A DNA stretch of 64,000 bases. Source: Ruegeria sp. SCSIO 43209 (GTDB taxonomy: Bacteria > Pseudomonadota > Alphaproteobacteria > Rhodobacterales > Rhodobacteraceae). A program made the translations under genes and the position numbers. The notes beneath the pieces are model-generated. The model saw only the letters and a program-made list of their open reading frames with translations. It was not told the DNA's origin and made no database searches. Positions 44,762-56,150 of this stretch are shown piece by piece. Location: contig NZ_CP065359.1 in assembly GCF_019904295.1 (NCBI RefSeq), positions 1,947,001 to 2,011,000 of the forward strand. Direction: 5' to 3'. Positions within the stretch are counted from its first letter, which is position 1. The number at the start of each line of letters is the position of its first letter.

Positions 44762-46363
44762 TCAGTTGGCCTGACGCCTTAGGAAGGCGGGAATTTCGAT
44801 GCGCTCCTGATCAGGATCGGCTTCATCCTGAACAGGTGCCGTTGCGTCAACCGACCGCATCGCAGGCTGTTGGCGTACCGGTTGAGCGGGCGTATCGGCC
44901 GCATGGCCGGTCATCCGGTCAATCAATCGGTTGAAGCCAAAACGCGGGCGATCCTCGGTCGCTTGCTGCGGCTGAGGGGCCGGTTCGCGAGGTGCCTCAG
45001 GCGTCGGACGCAGCCGGTTCGAAGGTACTTTCTGAACTGCGGCCTGCAACCGCTGCATCGCTTCCGGAGACGGTGTGCCGGGGGTCTGGGCACGCGGTGC
45101 GTCGTAGGAGTCGACTGTCTCTTCGACTTCGGGTTGCGGTTCGAACTGCGCAACCTGAGGCTGATAGGCGGGCGGAGGCAGCCCGTCATCGTCCTGCTCG
45201 GCAGCGGGTTGTTCGTCTTGCCAGCCTTCATTGAACTCAACATCTTCGATGGACTCGAAGAGCGTGGGCGCAATGTTGTCCTCAGCCGGGGCCTCATCTG
45301 CAGCGATTTGTTCAGGCGTGGAGTCTTCTGCCGAAACCGTGCGTGTCAGCGGAGCCGACATCGAACGGCGGGCGACCGGTACATCTTCGCTTTTCTCGCT
45401 GGCATCGATACCGGTGGCAACGACTGAAACGCGCATTCCGCCTTCCATCTCGGTGTCGAGGGTCGAACCGACAATGATATTGGCCTCCGGGTCCACTTCC
45501 TCGCGGATGCGGTTGGCAGCCTCGTCCAGTTCGAACAGGGTCAGGTCGTGCGCACCGGTGATGTTGATTAGCACACCCTTGGCACCCTTGAGGCTGATTT
45601 CGTCCAACAGCGGGTTGGCAATGGCCTTCTCGGCTGCCTGAATGGCGCGATCTTCACCGGTCGCTTCGCCTGTGCCCATCATCGCCTTGCCCATCTCGTC
45701 CATCACGGCTCGAACGTCGGCGAAGTCGAGGTTGATCAGACCCGGACGCACCATCAGGTCGGTTACGCCTTTGACGCCCTGATACAGGACATCGTCGGCC
45801 ATCGAGAACGCCTCGGTAAACGTTGTCTTTTCGTTGGCCAGACGGAACAGGTTCTGGTTCGGAATGATGATCAGCGTGTCAACGACTTTCTGCAGCGCAT
45901 CAACGCCGTCTTCGGCCTGACGCATACGCTTGGCGCCTTCGAACTGGAAGGGTTTGGTGACAACGCCAACGGTCAGGACACCCAGCTCCCGCGCTGCCTG
46001 CGCGATGATCGGCGCCGCGCCGGTGCCTGTGCCGCCACCCATGCCGGCGGTGATAAAGCACATATGCGCACCCGCTAGGTGATCGACGATCTGTTCGATG
46101 CTTTCTTCAGCTGCTGCAGCACCCACGGTCGGACGCGCACCTGCACCTAACCCTTCGGTGACTTTGACGCCCAGCTGCACCCGCGCCGACGAACGGCTTT
46201 GCTGCAGCGCCTGTGCGTCTGTGTTGGCGACGACAAATTCAACGCCGTCCAGCTGTTTTTCAATCATGTTGTCGACAGCATTGCCCCCAGCGCCGCCAAC
46301 GCCAAATACGGTAATCCGAGGCTTGAGTTCGTCGTGCCCGGGCATCGAAAGATTTAATGTCAT
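44762..46363 (-). CDS. ftsZ: Cell division protein FtsZ
   Basis: 533-aa tubulin-like GTPase forming the division ring. Signature [10 protein letters not shown] at 109-118; globular core to about residue 320. A long linker (about 325-520) rich in Pro, Gln, Glu and Ala follows, ending in the conserved tail EIPAFLRRQ that binds FtsA and other partners. The long linker is an alphaproteobacterial trait (E. coli FtsZ is 383 aa). The 291-base gap upstream probably carries an ftsZ promoter; I cannot define boxes. Confidence 0.97.
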   Translation of the reverse strand: MTLNLSMPGHDELKPRITVFGVGGAGGNAVDNMIEKQLDGVEFVVANTDAQALQQSRSSARVQLGVKVTEGLGAGARPTVGAAAAEESIEQIVDHLAGAHMCFITAGMGGGTGTGAAPIIAQAARELGVLTVGVVTKPFQFEGAKRMRQAEDGVDALQKVVDTLIIIPNQNLFRLANEKTTFTEAFSMADDVLYQGVKGVTDLMVRPGLINLDFADVRAVMDEMGKAMMGTGEATGEDRAIQAAEKAIANPLLDEISLKGAKGVLINITGAHDLTLFELDEAANRIREEVDPEANIIVGSTLDTEMEGGMRVSVVATGIDASEKSEDVPVARRSMSAPLTRTVSAEDSTPEQIAADEAPAEDNIAPTLFESIEDVEFNEGWQDEQPAAEQDDDGLPPPAYQPQVAQFEPQPEVEETVDSYDAPRAQTPGTPSPEAMQRLQAAVQKVPSNRLRPTPEAPREPAPQPQQATEDRPRFGFNRLIDRMTGHAADTPAQPVRQQPAMRSVDATAPVQDEADPDQERIEIPAFLRRQAN

Positions 46364-46654
46364 GCTCTGTCCGCCTGTTTTTTATGTTGCCGCAAAATGC
46401 GGTTTTTCTGACCTATCCACAGTCGATTTTACTGTGTCATTTCGGAAACGTCACCAGAAAAATCGCACGAATCCACAAAATATGGAGGAAATAAGGCAGC
46501 AAACAGCGGCATTTCGCTGTTACCGCGACATGTTGCGGCGAAAGGCTCATGCGCCACTACACACGGAAAGACCCCACCCGCCTTGAGGGGGTGCGAAAAC
46601 TTTTAGTCACTCGTTTGGTCGCGGAAAACTGCTCAATGTCCTGCCGCTGGGCCT

Positions 46655-47170
46655 CTACCGGGCCTTGAACCTTATTTTGCGGCAATTTGGCAGTTGCCGC
46701 AACTGATTTCTTTCGCCTACCGGGGCACTTGGGCAATTCAGGCCATCTTCAGAGATGCTACGGACCTCTTGCGTTTCGCTGCCGACGAAGCGCGCCAGCC
46801 GCACCATCAGCCGGTCATTGTACAGGTAGGGCCACCAGCGGACTGGCAGGCCATCGGGCGCATCATCGTACAGAAAACAGATCTGGCCATTTGGCGTGGT
46901 GATCTGGCCATAGACACAGCCCCGCCCCTCCATCCGCCAGACCGAGAGAGTCGGGCTGAGAAATTCCTCAGTTCCGACCAACATACCGCTTCGGATTTCA
47001 TGGAAGGTGATCGTTTTGCCAACGACGGCGCTCAGAAACGCCTCTGGCGTAATCAGGGTTTGAGCCGGGGCCGCAGCGGGCCCAAGGGCCGCGCCAACGG
47101 CTGCACCACGCAGGGCATTACCAATTGTCACGGAACCAGCGCACGGCGCGCTTGAACGGGCGCGCGGCAT
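46655..47170 (-). CDS. Small exported protein between ftsA and ftsZ, unknown function
   Basis: 171 aa from ATG 47170 (overlapping ftsA by 53 bases) or 158 aa from GTG 47131. A signal-peptide-like segment (ALRGAAVGAALGPAAAPAQT) is followed by a compact beta-rich domain: AFLSAVVGKTITFHEIRSG, TPNGQICFLYDDAP, and four cysteines (GCVYGQ, QICFLY, LNCPSA, PNCRKI). Probably periplasmic with disulfides. No family recognised. Inserted between two of the most conserved division genes, so a septum or envelope role is conceivable but only inferred. Confidence 0.65.
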   Translation of the reverse strand: MPRARSSAPCAGSVTIGNALRGAAVGAALGPAAAPAQTLITPEAFLSAVVGKTITFHEIRSGMLVGTEEFLSPTLSVWRMEGRGCVYGQITTPNGQICFLYDDAPDGLPVRWWPYLYNDRLMVRLARFVGSETQEVRSISEDGLNCPSAPVGERNQLRQLPNCRKIRFKAR

Positions 47171-48455
47171 AGGTGTCGACCGGGATCTCAAAATCCCACC
47201 ATTCGTCCTGAGGATGCGCCGCAAACAGGCTAAGCCCCACTGCCGAAGAAAAACCGGGCCCGGTCGCGGATTGCGGCAGGCCATGAACACGCAGCGGGCG
47301 GCCCAAACGAACACGCTGACCCAGAATCCGGCTGGCAAGACCGTCTAGCCCCATGATCTGGCTGCCACCACCAGTCAGAACGATCTGCTGGCTTGGCAGG
47401 TGGTCGAAACCGGCAGCGTCCAGACGAGTACGCACCTCTTCGAGAATCTCCTCGACGCGGGGGCGCATGATGCCGATCAACTCGGCACGGCTGACGGTAC
47501 GGCGGTCATGCTCCCAATCGCCAGTATCGCCACCGATGTCGATCAGGTCGCGATCATCGGCTCCGGTCGCGTGAACGCCACCGTTAAAGGTCTTGATCCG
47601 TTCGGCCACCGCTGCGGGCACGCCGAGGCCCATCGAAATGTCGCTGGTCACGTGATCCCCGCCCATGCGCACGCAATCGGCATAGATCATGTGTTTCTTC
47701 ATGAAGATCGAGATGCTGGTGGTGCCGCCGCCCAGATCGATACAGGCCGCGCCCAACTCCTGTTCGTCCTCGACCAATGCGGAAATGCCCGAGACATAGG
47801 CCGAGTTCGCAATCCCTGCCAGCTCCAGATCGCAGCGCTTGATACAGCGGACGATGTTCTGGATCGCCACCGCATCGACGGTTAGCATGTGCATATCCAC
47901 TGCAAGGCTCTGCCCCAACTGCCCGCGCGGATCGATTAGTCCCGAGCGGTTGTCGAGCGCGAAATTCACCGGTTGCGCATGCAGTACCTCGCGCCCTTCG
48001 CCGTAATCGGGCACATCGCAGGCGTTCAGGACACGACCGACCTCGGCTTCGGTAACTAGTTGCCCTTCCAGATCGACCTGTGCATCCAGCCCGTACGAGC
48101 GCGGGTTCGCCCCTGAGAAGGATGCAATCACGTGATCCACGCGGATATCGGCCATCTTCTGCGCCGCCTGCAGTGCGGTGCGGATGGCGCGTTCGGTTTC
48201 TTGCATCGCAGTGACTTCGCCGAACTGCACCCCGCGCGAGCGGGTGGTCGCAGCGCCAATGACGCGGAACCCGGTCTGACCGGCCATGGAGCCGATCGAG
48301 TTATCCTCGGACAACCGCCCCGTCCCGTCGAAGCGCAATACAAGGCAAGCGATTTTGGAGCTGCCGACATCCAGGATAGCAACTACACCGCGTTGCATTG
48401 CCTGTCGGCGCATCTGCCGCATAGCCCTTTGGGACTGATAAAGATCGGTCATCAT
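47118..48455 (-). CDS. ftsA: Cell division protein FtsA
   Basis: 445-aa actin-like ATPase tethering FtsZ to the membrane. Motifs: VAILDVGSSKIACLVL (phosphate 1), CIDLGGGTTSISIF (phosphate 2), IVLTGGGSQIMGL (adenosine loop), and an amphipathic C-terminus RPFKRAVRWFRDNW for membrane binding. It starts 5 bases after ftsQ ends. Confidence 0.96.
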   Translation of the reverse strand: MMTDLYQSQRAMRQMRRQAMQRGVVAILDVGSSKIACLVLRFDGTGRLSEDNSIGSMAGQTGFRVIGAATTRSRGVQFGEVTAMQETERAIRTALQAAQKMADIRVDHVIASFSGANPRSYGLDAQVDLEGQLVTEAEVGRVLNACDVPDYGEGREVLHAQPVNFALDNRSGLIDPRGQLGQSLAVDMHMLTVDAVAIQNIVRCIKRCDLELAGIANSAYVSGISALVEDEQELGAACIDLGGGTTSISIFMKKHMIYADCVRMGGDHVTSDISMGLGVPAAVAERIKTFNGGVHATGADDRDLIDIGGDTGDWEHDRRTVSRAELIGIMRPRVEEILEEVRTRLDAAGFDHLPSQQIVLTGGGSQIMGLDGLASRILGQRVRLGRPLRVHGLPQSATGPGFSSAVGLSLFAAHPQDEWWDFEIPVDTYAARPFKRAVRWFRDNW

Positions 48456-48460
48456 GGTCG

Positions 48461-49465
48461 TTACTGCCCGCTACTCACATCTACTTTTGTGTTCCACCAG
48501 TCTTCGCTGGCCGTTTTGTTCATTCGGATGGTCGGTCGCTGCCCCAGTCGCATGTCGACCACGGCCACGTCACGTTCTAAAAGGTCCTGCACCTCGTTCA
48601 CCGCCAACACGCGTTCCAGCGCGCGCGCCGGACGTTCGGTCGGCAACATGATGCGCTGGTTGCGATCCAGCACCAGATCCCAGCGCCGTTCGCCAACGCG
48701 CACCAAACCGCGAACGCGGTCGCCCAAGCTGCGGGCAGTGGTCAGGATTTGCAGCGCCTCGGGGACATGTTTGTTCGCGCCCTTCCCTGCGATCAGTGGC
48801 AGGGCTGCGTGATCGGCGCGTGCTGAAACACGGTCAACATGGGCTCCGGTTTCATCCAATAGCTCGATCCCGTCTCGGGTGCGCCAGACGATGACCGGCT
48901 GGCGTTCGACCACATCAACCTGAAGAATCCCGCCGGGGCGAATGCGTACGGTTGCCGATTTCACCGGGTCAAGCCCGGTGATGGTGTCGCGGATCAACTC
49001 CACATCCAGATCCCACGAGCTGAGCGGGAAATCGAGCGGCACGATCTCGCGGATATCCTCAGACAGTGCGGTTCCTGCCCCGTCGATGGCCATCAAGTTG
49101 ACCATGAATTCGGGGCGCTCCTGGATCGAGGTCTTGATGTCGGCGATATAGGTACTGACCGCCTCACGACGTTCTTCGGCGGCAAAGAAGCCACCCACCA
49201 AACCAAAGACGGCCAGAACCGGCAGGCCAATTTTTAGCCCGCGCCGGATGCCGGGGGTGAGCATCCAGCGCTGAAAGCGGTAGCTGAGGCGCGAGGGCGC
49301 GGGGTCCGCGTTGCGCGCGCGGCCAAAAAGACGCGCCCCGCGCAAATGCAGCTTAGGTTCGGTTTTGGGCTCGGGCCTTGGCGCGGCGGTGAAATCGGCA
49401 TCCGGCCCCGCCAACGGTTTGGTCCGGTGGATCACCGGCGCGCGGGTGGCGGTCAGCGGTCGCAT
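48461..49465 (-). CDS. ftsQ: Cell division protein FtsQ
   Basis: 334 aa. A basic, disordered N-terminus of about 75 residues precedes one membrane helix (residues about 78-98, GLPVLAVFGLVGGFFAAEE) and then a POTRA domain and beta domain in the periplasm (PVKSATVRIRPGGILQVDV). It scaffolds FtsB/FtsL. Overlaps ddlB by 13 bases. Confidence 0.92.
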   Translation of the reverse strand: MRPLTATRAPVIHRTKPLAGPDADFTAAPRPEPKTEPKLHLRGARLFGRARNADPAPSRLSYRFQRWMLTPGIRRGLKIGLPVLAVFGLVGGFFAAEERREAVSTYIADIKTSIQERPEFMVNLMAIDGAGTALSEDIREIVPLDFPLSSWDLDVELIRDTITGLDPVKSATVRIRPGGILQVDVVERQPVIVWRTRDGIELLDETGAHVDRVSARADHAALPLIAGKGANKHVPEALQILTTARSLGDRVRGLVRVGERRWDLVLDRNQRIMLPTERPARALERVLAVNEVQDLLERDVAVVDMRLGQRPTIRMNKTASEDWWNTKVDVSSGQ

Positions 49466-50370
49466 GAGGCATCCTCCACCATCCAGGCGCAGAGCTGGCC
49501 GAAACTGATGCCAAGATGCTCGGCCTGTTCGGGCACCAGCGAAGTCGGCGTCATGCCGGGCTGGGTGTTGGTTTCCAGCAGGAACAGCCCGTCGGCACCC
49601 TTGCTGTCATCCCAGCGGTAATCGGTGCGGGACACGCCGCGACACCCCAGCGCAATATGCGCCTTAACCGCATAGTCCATGCAGCGGTCAAAGATATCCT
49701 GCGGGATCTCGGCGGGCAGCACATGCCACGAGCCGCCGGGCTTGTACTTGGCATCATAATCGTACCAACCGCCATCGGTCATGATCTCGGTCACCGTCAG
49801 GGCGCGATCGCCCATCACGGTCACGGTCAGTTCCCGGCCCGCGACGTATTTCTCGACCATCACCTGATCAGGCATCGCCTCGTCCAGTTGCGGCGGGCCG
49901 TTGGCATTTTCATGCACGATATAGATGCCGACGCTGGAACCTTCGTTGTTGGGCTTAGCCACATAGGGCGGCTCCATCACATGGACCTCGACCACCTCGA
50001 CCTTGGGAACGATCAGGCTGGGTACGATAGGTAATCCTTGGGCGGCGTAGACCTCTTTGCTGCGTTGCTTGTCCATCGCAAGGGCCGAAGCCAGCACGCC
50101 GGAATGCGTGTAAGGAATGCGCATCCATTCCAGTAGCCCCTGCACACAGCCATCCTCGCCCCAGCGTCCATGCAGGGCGTTGAACACCACATCGGGTTGG
50201 ATATCGGTAAGGCGAGCAGCAAGGTCCGGACCTGCGTCCAGTTCGACCACTTCAAAGCCTTCACCCACAAGAGCGGCTGCGCATTCGCGCCCAGAGCTGA
50301 GAGACACCTCGCGTTCCGCCGAGGGGCCGCCCATCAACACCGCCACTTTGGGGTTTGTCCTGCTCGACAT
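49453..50370 (-). CDS. ddlB: D-alanine--D-alanine ligase
   Basis: 305 aa from ATG 50370 (MSSRTNPKVAVLMGGPSAER); an ATG at 50388 is also open. ATP-grasp enzyme making D-Ala-D-Ala. Motifs: LMGGPSAEREVSLSSG, VVFNALHGRWGEDG, KPNNEGSSVGIYIV, and LLETNTQPGMTPTSLVP. Standard dcw position between murB and ftsQ. Confidence 0.96.
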   Translation of the reverse strand: MSSRTNPKVAVLMGGPSAEREVSLSSGRECAAALVGEGFEVVELDAGPDLAARLTDIQPDVVFNALHGRWGEDGCVQGLLEWMRIPYTHSGVLASALAMDKQRSKEVYAAQGLPIVPSLIVPKVEVVEVHVMEPPYVAKPNNEGSSVGIYIVHENANGPPQLDEAMPDQVMVEKYVAGRELTVTVMGDRALTVTEIMTDGGWYDYDAKYKPGGSWHVLPAEIPQDIFDRCMDYAVKAHIALGCRGVSRTDYRWDDSKGADGLFLLETNTQPGMTPTSLVPEQAEHLGISFGQLCAWMVEDASCDR

Positions 50371-50478
50371 ACCCAATGTGCGCCTCAATGTCCCCGGACC
50401 TTATGTGGTGGTCCGTACTGCGTTTATGCCTTTGATCCGTCGTCCTAATTTGCCTGTTATGGTCTGACGGTCGGGGCT

Positions 50479-51405
50479 TTATTCTTTCAGCGGATCACCG
50501 ACCCGCATGATTTCCCACTCTAGCGTGATGCCGCTTGTTTCGTAAACCTTTTTTCGCACCTCTTCACCCAGACCTTCCAGGTCCGCGGCGGTCGCATCGC
50601 CCGTGTTGATCAAGAAATTCGAGTGCTTGGGGCTCATCTGCGCACCACCTTTGGTGGCCCCGCGCATACCCGCGTCATCGATCACTTTCCACGCCTTGAG
50701 GTCATGCACATCGTCCGCGCGCCCAGTCGACGAGAACCCGGCTGGATTACGGAAGGTCGACCCGGCGCTGCGGTCCTTGGTGGGTTGAGTTTCGTCGCGC
50801 TTTTTTAGCTGCGCCTCCATGCGAGCGTGCAGCTCAGCTGGATCGCCCGAGGGGCCTTGAAACGTCGCCGAGATCAGCACCGCGCCTTCGGGCAGGTCGG
50901 ACTGGCGATAGCGGAAGCTGAAGTCTTGCGGGGTCAGGTCCACGATCTCTCCGGCGCGGTTGACTACGGTAGCCTTTTGCAGCACATCCGCAGTATAGCT
51001 GCCGTAACAGCCCGCGTTCATGCGCACGGCCCCGCCGATCGACCCGGGTATCGTGCGCAGGAAAGTCAGGTCCACACCTCCATCCGCTGCTTTACGCGCC
51101 ACATGCGCATCCAGCGCGGCGGCACCCGCGCTGACGGTATTGCCGTCGACCGAGATACCATTGAACCCGCGCCCCAATCGGATCACCACCGCCCGCAGAC
51201 CACCATCACGGACGATCAGATTGGATCCGACACCCATAGGAAAGATGGGAACATCCGCAGGCAGATCACGCAGAAACGACTGAAGGTCTTCGGTATCGGC
51301 GGGTTGAAACAGATAATCCGCTGGTCCGCCGACGCGCAGCCAGGTGAGTTCGGAAAGAGAACGCGCCGCGGACAGGCGGCCACGGACGTCGGGCAGCTCG
51401 CTCAT
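50479..51405 (-). CDS. murB: UDP-N-acetylenolpyruvoylglucosamine reductase
   Basis: 308-aa FAD enzyme making UDP-MurNAc. Start ATG 51405 ([20 protein letters not shown]) overlaps the upstream small gene stop by 4 bases; a longer frame to 51591 lacks homology. Motifs: [56 protein letters not shown]-binding and the catalytic Ser/Glu region are all present. Confidence 0.96.
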   Translation of the reverse strand: MSELPDVRGRLSAARSLSELTWLRVGGPADYLFQPADTEDLQSFLRDLPADVPIFPMGVGSNLIVRDGGLRAVVIRLGRGFNGISVDGNTVSAGAAALDAHVARKAADGGVDLTFLRTIPGSIGGAVRMNAGCYGSYTADVLQKATVVNRAGEIVDLTPQDFSFRYRQSDLPEGAVLISATFQGPSGDPAELHARMEAQLKKRDETQPTKDRSAGSTFRNPAGFSSTGRADDVHDLKAWKVIDDAGMRGATKGGAQMSPKHSNFLINTGDATAADLEGLGEEVRKKVYETSGITLEWEIMRVGDPLKE

Positions 51406-51695
51406 GCGCCTTCCCGGGATGCAAGGCTGCGCCCGCCTACTCCACCCATGATCACCGCAAACAGGAAGGGCAGGACCGCACCGGTCAGCCAGACGAAGGG
51501 GCCGAACGCCTGTTCCTCTTCCCCGGTGCCGACACTGGCCAGCATTATGATCAGTACCAGACCAAGGGCCGAGGTCAGCCCGATCAGCCACAGCAGTGCC
51601 TTGAGGCCGATCCAGCGCGCGGCGACAAAACCCGCAAGCGTCCCGAGGATCAGGGTAATCAGCGGCAAATAGGCGAAAGTGGCGATGTCGACCAT
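51402..51695 (-). CDS. Small three-helix membrane protein in the mur cluster
   Basis: 97 aa from ATG 51695 (AGGAGG 5 bases upstream). Three hydrophobic segments ([59 protein letters not shown]). No family recognised. Stop overlaps the murB start (ATGA), so it is coupled to murB. Confidence 0.7.
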   Translation of the reverse strand: MVDIATFAYLPLITLILGTLAGFVAARWIGLKALLWLIGLTSALGLVLIIMLASVGTGEEEQAFGPFVWLTGAVLPFLFAVIMGGVGGRSLASREGA

Positions 51696-51718
51696 GGGGG
51701 CCTCCTGAAAATGGCCAG

Positions 51719-51985
51719 TTACTTGTTCGCCGCCTTCATGCCCTGCATTTTCGCCTTTGTCCAACGGGTGAGGTAAATCACCGGCCAACGCAGAACTGAC
51801 ATACCTGCAGCCAGAACCAGCAGCCCGATCCATGGACCATTTTCATAGGTGACATAGCCTAGGATAGGGACGCCAACGGCGATCAGGAAATAGGCGCGCC
51901 GCCAATGGTTGTCCTTGCTGGGCAACATCGCCAACACGTTGGCGACAACACCCCACAGACCGGCAAGCGCAATCGACCAGTTCAT
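51719..51985 (-). CDS. DUF2484 family membrane protein (copy 2)
   Basis: 88 aa with helices near 5-20, 32-47 and 53-62, ending in a basic tail ([10 protein letters not shown]). Matches in pattern the DUF2484 proteins I recall from Rhodobacteraceae mur clusters. Its start overlaps the stop of the first copy by 4 bases. Function unknown. Confidence 0.75.
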   Translation of the reverse strand: MNWSIALAGLWGVVANVLAMLPSKDNHWRRAYFLIAVGVPILGYVTYENGPWIGLLVLAAGMSVLRWPVIYLTRWTKAKMQGMKAANK

Positions 51986-52230
51986 TCCGACACCTCTTTA
52001 CCCGTCCACTTGCGCCAGTAGTAGCGGATCGGGTTGCGGTACATCGAAACAAAACCGCCAGCAGCCAGGATTCCGACGAACCAGCCATAGTCTAAACTCA
52101 GCCACAGAATCAGAGCAGGCGCGCTGGCAAACAGTACAACACCCGGTGGGAATTGCAGGCGCATCGGCAGCATCGCCACAATGGTGGAAGCGAAGACCCA
52201 GACGCAGGCGAGTATGAGCGATAGCGCCAC
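51982..52230 (-). CDS. DUF2484 family membrane protein (copy 1)
   Basis: 82 aa. The front half has the same pattern as its neighbour (LACVWVFASTIVAMLPMR against [18 protein letters not shown]), and the end has MYRNPIRYYWRKW against [13 protein letters not shown], so the two are tandem paralogues from an old duplication. Starts just after murC. Cell-wall role inferred only from position. Confidence 0.78.
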   Translation of the reverse strand: MALSLILACVWVFASTIVAMLPMRLQFPPGVVLFASAPALILWLSLDYGWFVGILAAGGFVSMYRNPIRYYWRKWTGKEVSE

Positions 52231-52234
52231 GAGG

Positions 52235-53641
52235 TTAGCTCGCTTTGGCGATTAACCGGTCAGGCAAACCGTTGGCCCAGGTGCTGATCGTACCTGCGCC
52301 GAGGCAGACGACCATATCGCCCGGGCGGGCCTGTTCACGGACAAGGCGGGCCAGGTCTTCTTCGTTCAAGATCGCGCGCGCGTGGCGGTGGCCGTGGCGG
52401 ATCAGGCCCTGCACAAGATCGTCACGGCTGGCACCTTCGATCGGATCTTCGCCTGCAGCAAAGACCTCCGCAATAGCGACCACGTCGGCGTCGTTGAAGC
52501 AGGTGCAGAAATCGTCGAACAGGTCGGACAGGCGGGAGTAGCGGTGCGGCTGGTGGACTGCGATGACGCGGCCCTCGGTGGCCTGACGTGCGGCCTTGAG
52601 AACGGCGGCGATTTCGACCGGGTGGTGGCCGTAATCGTCGATGATGGTGACGCCGTTAATTTCCCCGACCTTGGTAAAGCGGCGGTTGACGCCGCCGAAA
52701 TCGGCCAGCGCATCGCGGATTTCACTGGCCTTCATGCCCAGATGACGGGCCACGGCCACGGCGCTCAGCGCATTAGAGACATTGTGGTCGCCGGGCATTG
52801 GCAAGGTGCAACCTTCGATCACCTTGTCTTCATGGCGTAGGTGGATGTCGAAATGGGCGACGCCACCCTTATAGGTCAGGTTTTCGGCCCGCACATCGGC
52901 CTGTGCGTTGAAACCATAGGTGCGCACGCGGCGGTCGGAGATGCGGCCAACAAGCGCCTGCACCTCGGCATGATCTGTGCAGCAGACGGCCAAGCCATAA
53001 AACGGCAGGTTCGAGACGAACTCGTAAAACCCGTCGCGCAGTTGGTCGAAATCGCCCCAGTGCTCCATATGCTCGGGGTCGATATTGGTGACGATGGCGA
53101 TGGTTGCAGGCAGGCGATTGAATGAGCCGTCGCTCTCATCCGCTTCAACCACCATCCATTCGCCCTGCCCCATGCGGGCGTTGCTCCCATAGGCGTGGAT
53201 GATGCCGCCATTGATGACGGTGGGATCGAAATCGCCGGCGACCATCAGTTCCGCCATCATAGTGGTTGTTGTGGTCTTACCGTGAGTTCCGGCGATGGCA
53301 ATGTTCGAGCGCAGGCGCATGAGTTCCGCCAGCATGTCGGCGCGACGGACGACGGGCAGGCCCTGCGCGCGTGCCTCGTCCAGTTCCGGGTTCCCCGGTT
53401 TGATCGCAGTTGAGACCACGACCACGGCGGCGTTCTGCAAGTTCTCGGCACGCTGGCCTTCGAAAATCTCAGCACCCAGCCCAGCCAGCCGGTCAGTAAT
53501 CTTCGAGGTTTTCAAGTCCGAACCTTGTACACGGTAGCCAAGGTTCAAAAGCACCTCTGCGATACCCGACATCCCGATCCCACCGATGCCCACGAAGTGG
53601 ATCGGTCCGACGTCCTGCGGCAGTTTGGTTGCTGGATTCAT
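52235..53641 (-). CDS. murC: UDP-N-acetylmuramate--L-alanine ligase
   Basis: 468-aa Mur ligase. N-terminal [23 protein letters not shown] site [26 protein letters not shown]; and [19 protein letters not shown], all typical of MurC. Overlaps murG by ATGA. Confidence 0.97.
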   Translation of the reverse strand: MNPATKLPQDVGPIHFVGIGGIGMSGIAEVLLNLGYRVQGSDLKTSKITDRLAGLGAEIFEGQRAENLQNAAVVVVSTAIKPGNPELDEARAQGLPVVRRADMLAELMRLRSNIAIAGTHGKTTTTTMMAELMVAGDFDPTVINGGIIHAYGSNARMGQGEWMVVEADESDGSFNRLPATIAIVTNIDPEHMEHWGDFDQLRDGFYEFVSNLPFYGLAVCCTDHAEVQALVGRISDRRVRTYGFNAQADVRAENLTYKGGVAHFDIHLRHEDKVIEGCTLPMPGDHNVSNALSAVAVARHLGMKASEIRDALADFGGVNRRFTKVGEINGVTIIDDYGHHPVEIAAVLKAARQATEGRVIAVHQPHRYSRLSDLFDDFCTCFNDADVVAIAEVFAAGEDPIEGASRDDLVQGLIRHGHRHARAILNEEDLARLVREQARPGDMVVCLGAGTISTWANGLPDRLIAKAS

Positions 53642-54735
53642 GAGGTCTCCTTCTGCGCCAGTTGCTCGACAAGGGCGACCAGACGCTCGGTGGCGTCCGG
53701 TGCCCCGACCGATAGCGCGGCATGGGCCATTTGCTGTGCGGCTTCGGGGTTGGTGAGAACCGTGGTCATTTGCTGTGTCAGCGCGGGAACGTCAAGGGCG
53801 TTTTCGGGGATCATGATCGCACCGCCTGCCTGAACCAATCCACGCGCATTGGCTGTTTGATGATCTCCGGCAGCCGTGGCAAGCGGGATCAAAATCGACG
53901 GGCGGCCAATCACGGAAATGTCGGCGATACTGGAGGCACCTGACCGGCTGACAACCAGCTGCGCGTCGGACATACGGCGAGGTACGTCGTCAAAGAAAGG
54001 CTGTACATCGGCGCGTATGCCGTGATCGGCGTAAAAGGCCTTGACCCGTTCACCATCCTCATCGCGGGCCTGATGCGAGACGCGGATATACCCGCGCAGA
54101 TCTTCAGGCAGCGCAGCGATGGCACCCGGCACCACGTCACTGAGGATACGTGCGCCCTGAGAGCCGCCCATCACCAGGACGGACATCGGGTACTCCCCAG
54201 GCGGGATATAGGGGGCAGCAGCGCGTTCAAGAACGGAGGCGCGAACCGGGTTACCAGTGTGTATGCCCTTGGACCCTTCAGGCAAATCGGTGGGCCAGAC
54301 ACCACAGGCCACTTGAGCCACACGGGTGGCAAACAGTTGGTTTACCCGGCCCAGAACGCCATTTTGTTCATGGATCATACGCGGCAGCTTCAGCAGGATG
54401 GCCGCGCCCAGCGCCGGTATCGACGGATAGCCGCCAAAGCCCACCACCACATTCGGCTTGTCACGCATCATCTGCACAGCCATGCCAGTGACTCCAGCAG
54501 CAATCTTGGGTCCAACCAACATCTTGGCCGCTAATCCGCCTCGGGCGAAGGTGGCCGAGGATGCCTCGACAATCTCGACGTCTGCGGGGAACGCGCCGGT
54601 ATAGCGCGCTCCGCGCGGGTCGGTGGACAGGCGCACACGCCAGCCTTTCTGCAGCATCGCCTCGGCCAACGCCTGCGCGGGGAACATGTGGCCCCCGGTG
54701 CCACCTGCTGCGACTAGTAGATAAGGTTTGCCCAT
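53638..54735 (-). CDS. murG: UDP-GlcNAc transferase MurG (lipid II synthesis)
   Basis: 365-aa glycosyltransferase of the inner membrane face. N-terminal [18 protein letters not shown] and the second [20 protein letters not shown] are diagnostic, with [20 protein letters not shown] in the UDP-GlcNAc site. Overlaps ftsW by one base (TGATG). Confidence 0.97.
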   Translation of the reverse strand: MGKPYLLVAAGGTGGHMFPAQALAEAMLQKGWRVRLSTDPRGARYTGAFPADVEIVEASSATFARGGLAAKMLVGPKIAAGVTGMAVQMMRDKPNVVVGFGGYPSIPALGAAILLKLPRMIHEQNGVLGRVNQLFATRVAQVACGVWPTDLPEGSKGIHTGNPVRASVLERAAAPYIPPGEYPMSVLVMGGSQGARILSDVVPGAIAALPEDLRGYIRVSHQARDEDGERVKAFYADHGIRADVQPFFDDVPRRMSDAQLVVSRSGASSIADISVIGRPSILIPLATAAGDHQTANARGLVQAGGAIMIPENALDVPALTQQMTTVLTNPEAAQQMAHAALSVGAPDATERLVALVEQLAQKETS

Positions 54736-55898
54736 CAGCCTCGTCCGCGCAGAATGTCGCCCAGCTCGCCCTGCGGGCGGGTTCGGGTGAAGGCCAGCAA
54801 CATGCCAACCGCGATGCCGCCAGCAATCAGAGACGATCCGCCATAACTGACAAAGGGCAACGTCATGCCCTTGGCGGGCAGAAGACGCACGGCGACGCCC
54901 ATGTTGATCATAGCCTGCACGCCAAACATGCAGGCCAGACCAGTGCCAGCCAGACGGATGAACATGTCGCGTTCGCGCATCAGCCGCAGCAGCGAACGCA
55001 CAACGATCAGCGAGTACAGCGCGATGATAATCAGCACCAAAATCAGCCCGTATTCTTCGGCCGCGACCGCGATGATGAAATCCGTATGCGCATCAGGCAG
55101 AGACCACTTGACCTGCCCCTCACCCACGCCGACGCCGAACAGACCGCCTTCGCGGATGGCATTGGTGGCATACCCAAGCTGGGTGGTCGGATCGAGTTCC
55201 TGATTAAGGAAACCATCGATACGACGGGCAAAGTGCTCGGAATTGGAATAGGCAAACATGCCGCCCAGAACGACCGCTCCGGCCATGCCGACCAGCAATA
55301 GCATCGGGGCTCCGGCGACAAAATACATCACACCCCAACCAAAAAGGATAAGGCAGGCCTGCCCGAAATCGGGCTGCATCACCAGCATTGCCACGATGGA
55401 CATACACAGTGCAAAGGACCACAACCGCCCCGGCGGGCCGTTGATTTCCTGTGATGCGGCCAACAGCCATGCGGCCACCACGACAAAACCGGGCTTGAGG
55501 AACTCGGATGGCTGCAACGAGGCAAAACCCAGCGAATACCAGCGCACCGCGCCTTTGCCAAAGTCTGTACCGAAGACCGGCAAGAAGGCCAGCGCCACGA
55601 ACGAGGCCAGAAAGCCCAGAATCGCCAGCCGCCGCACCAGTGTCGGCGACATCATTGAGGTCAGCAGCATCGCGACCAGCGCCAGCCCGCCAAAGATCGC
55701 CTGACGTTCTACATAGTGGAAAGGATCGAACCCGTTACGCCCCGCCAGTGGCGGCGACGAGGCCAGCCCAAGCAAAAGCCCGATGACAAACAGGATCAGA
55801 ACGCAGGACATCGTCCAGCGATCAATCGTTCGCCACCACTTCGGAAGAATCGGTTCTCCGCGCTGGTCCTGGACCGCGCCATACACCATCTCAGTCAT
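54735..55898 (-). CDS. ftsW: Lipid II polymerase / division protein FtsW
   Basis: 387-aa SEDS-family glycosyltransferase with about ten helices. Motifs: [48 protein letters not shown], and [12 protein letters not shown]. It starts [12 protein letters not shown]. Preceded by a 252-base gap with no gene, so it probably has its own promoter after the cluster is interrupted. Confidence 0.96.
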   Translation of the reverse strand: MTEMVYGAVQDQRGEPILPKWWRTIDRWTMSCVLILFVIGLLLGLASSPPLAGRNGFDPFHYVERQAIFGGLALVAMLLTSMMSPTLVRRLAILGFLASFVALAFLPVFGTDFGKGAVRWYSLGFASLQPSEFLKPGFVVVAAWLLAASQEINGPPGRLWSFALCMSIVAMLVMQPDFGQACLILFGWGVMYFVAGAPMLLLVGMAGAVVLGGMFAYSNSEHFARRIDGFLNQELDPTTQLGYATNAIREGGLFGVGVGEGQVKWSLPDAHTDFIIAVAAEEYGLILVLIIIALYSLIVVRSLLRLMRERDMFIRLAGTGLACMFGVQAMINMGVAVRLLPAKGMTLPFVSYGGSSLIAGGIAVGMLLAFTRTRPQGELGDILRGRG

Positions 55899-56150
55899 GA
55901 GATACCGCCACTATCTGCCTCGTTAACGTCCCGTTTTCGGGATCTGATTGAGAGTCTACAGGGATTTTTACATTTGGGCTAGCAGAATGACAGGCAGAAC
56001 TGGAATTCCGGAACGATGAGCCGCCGTTGACAAACGCGCATGCATTCAAGCAGCGCATGCTGCCTGTTCTGATCGACGGCCCGTTGAGGCTCGGTTTGAG
56101 TTCATCCAAATATCAACCGCGCCCAACGTCATTGTTCAAAAAGTAAATCG

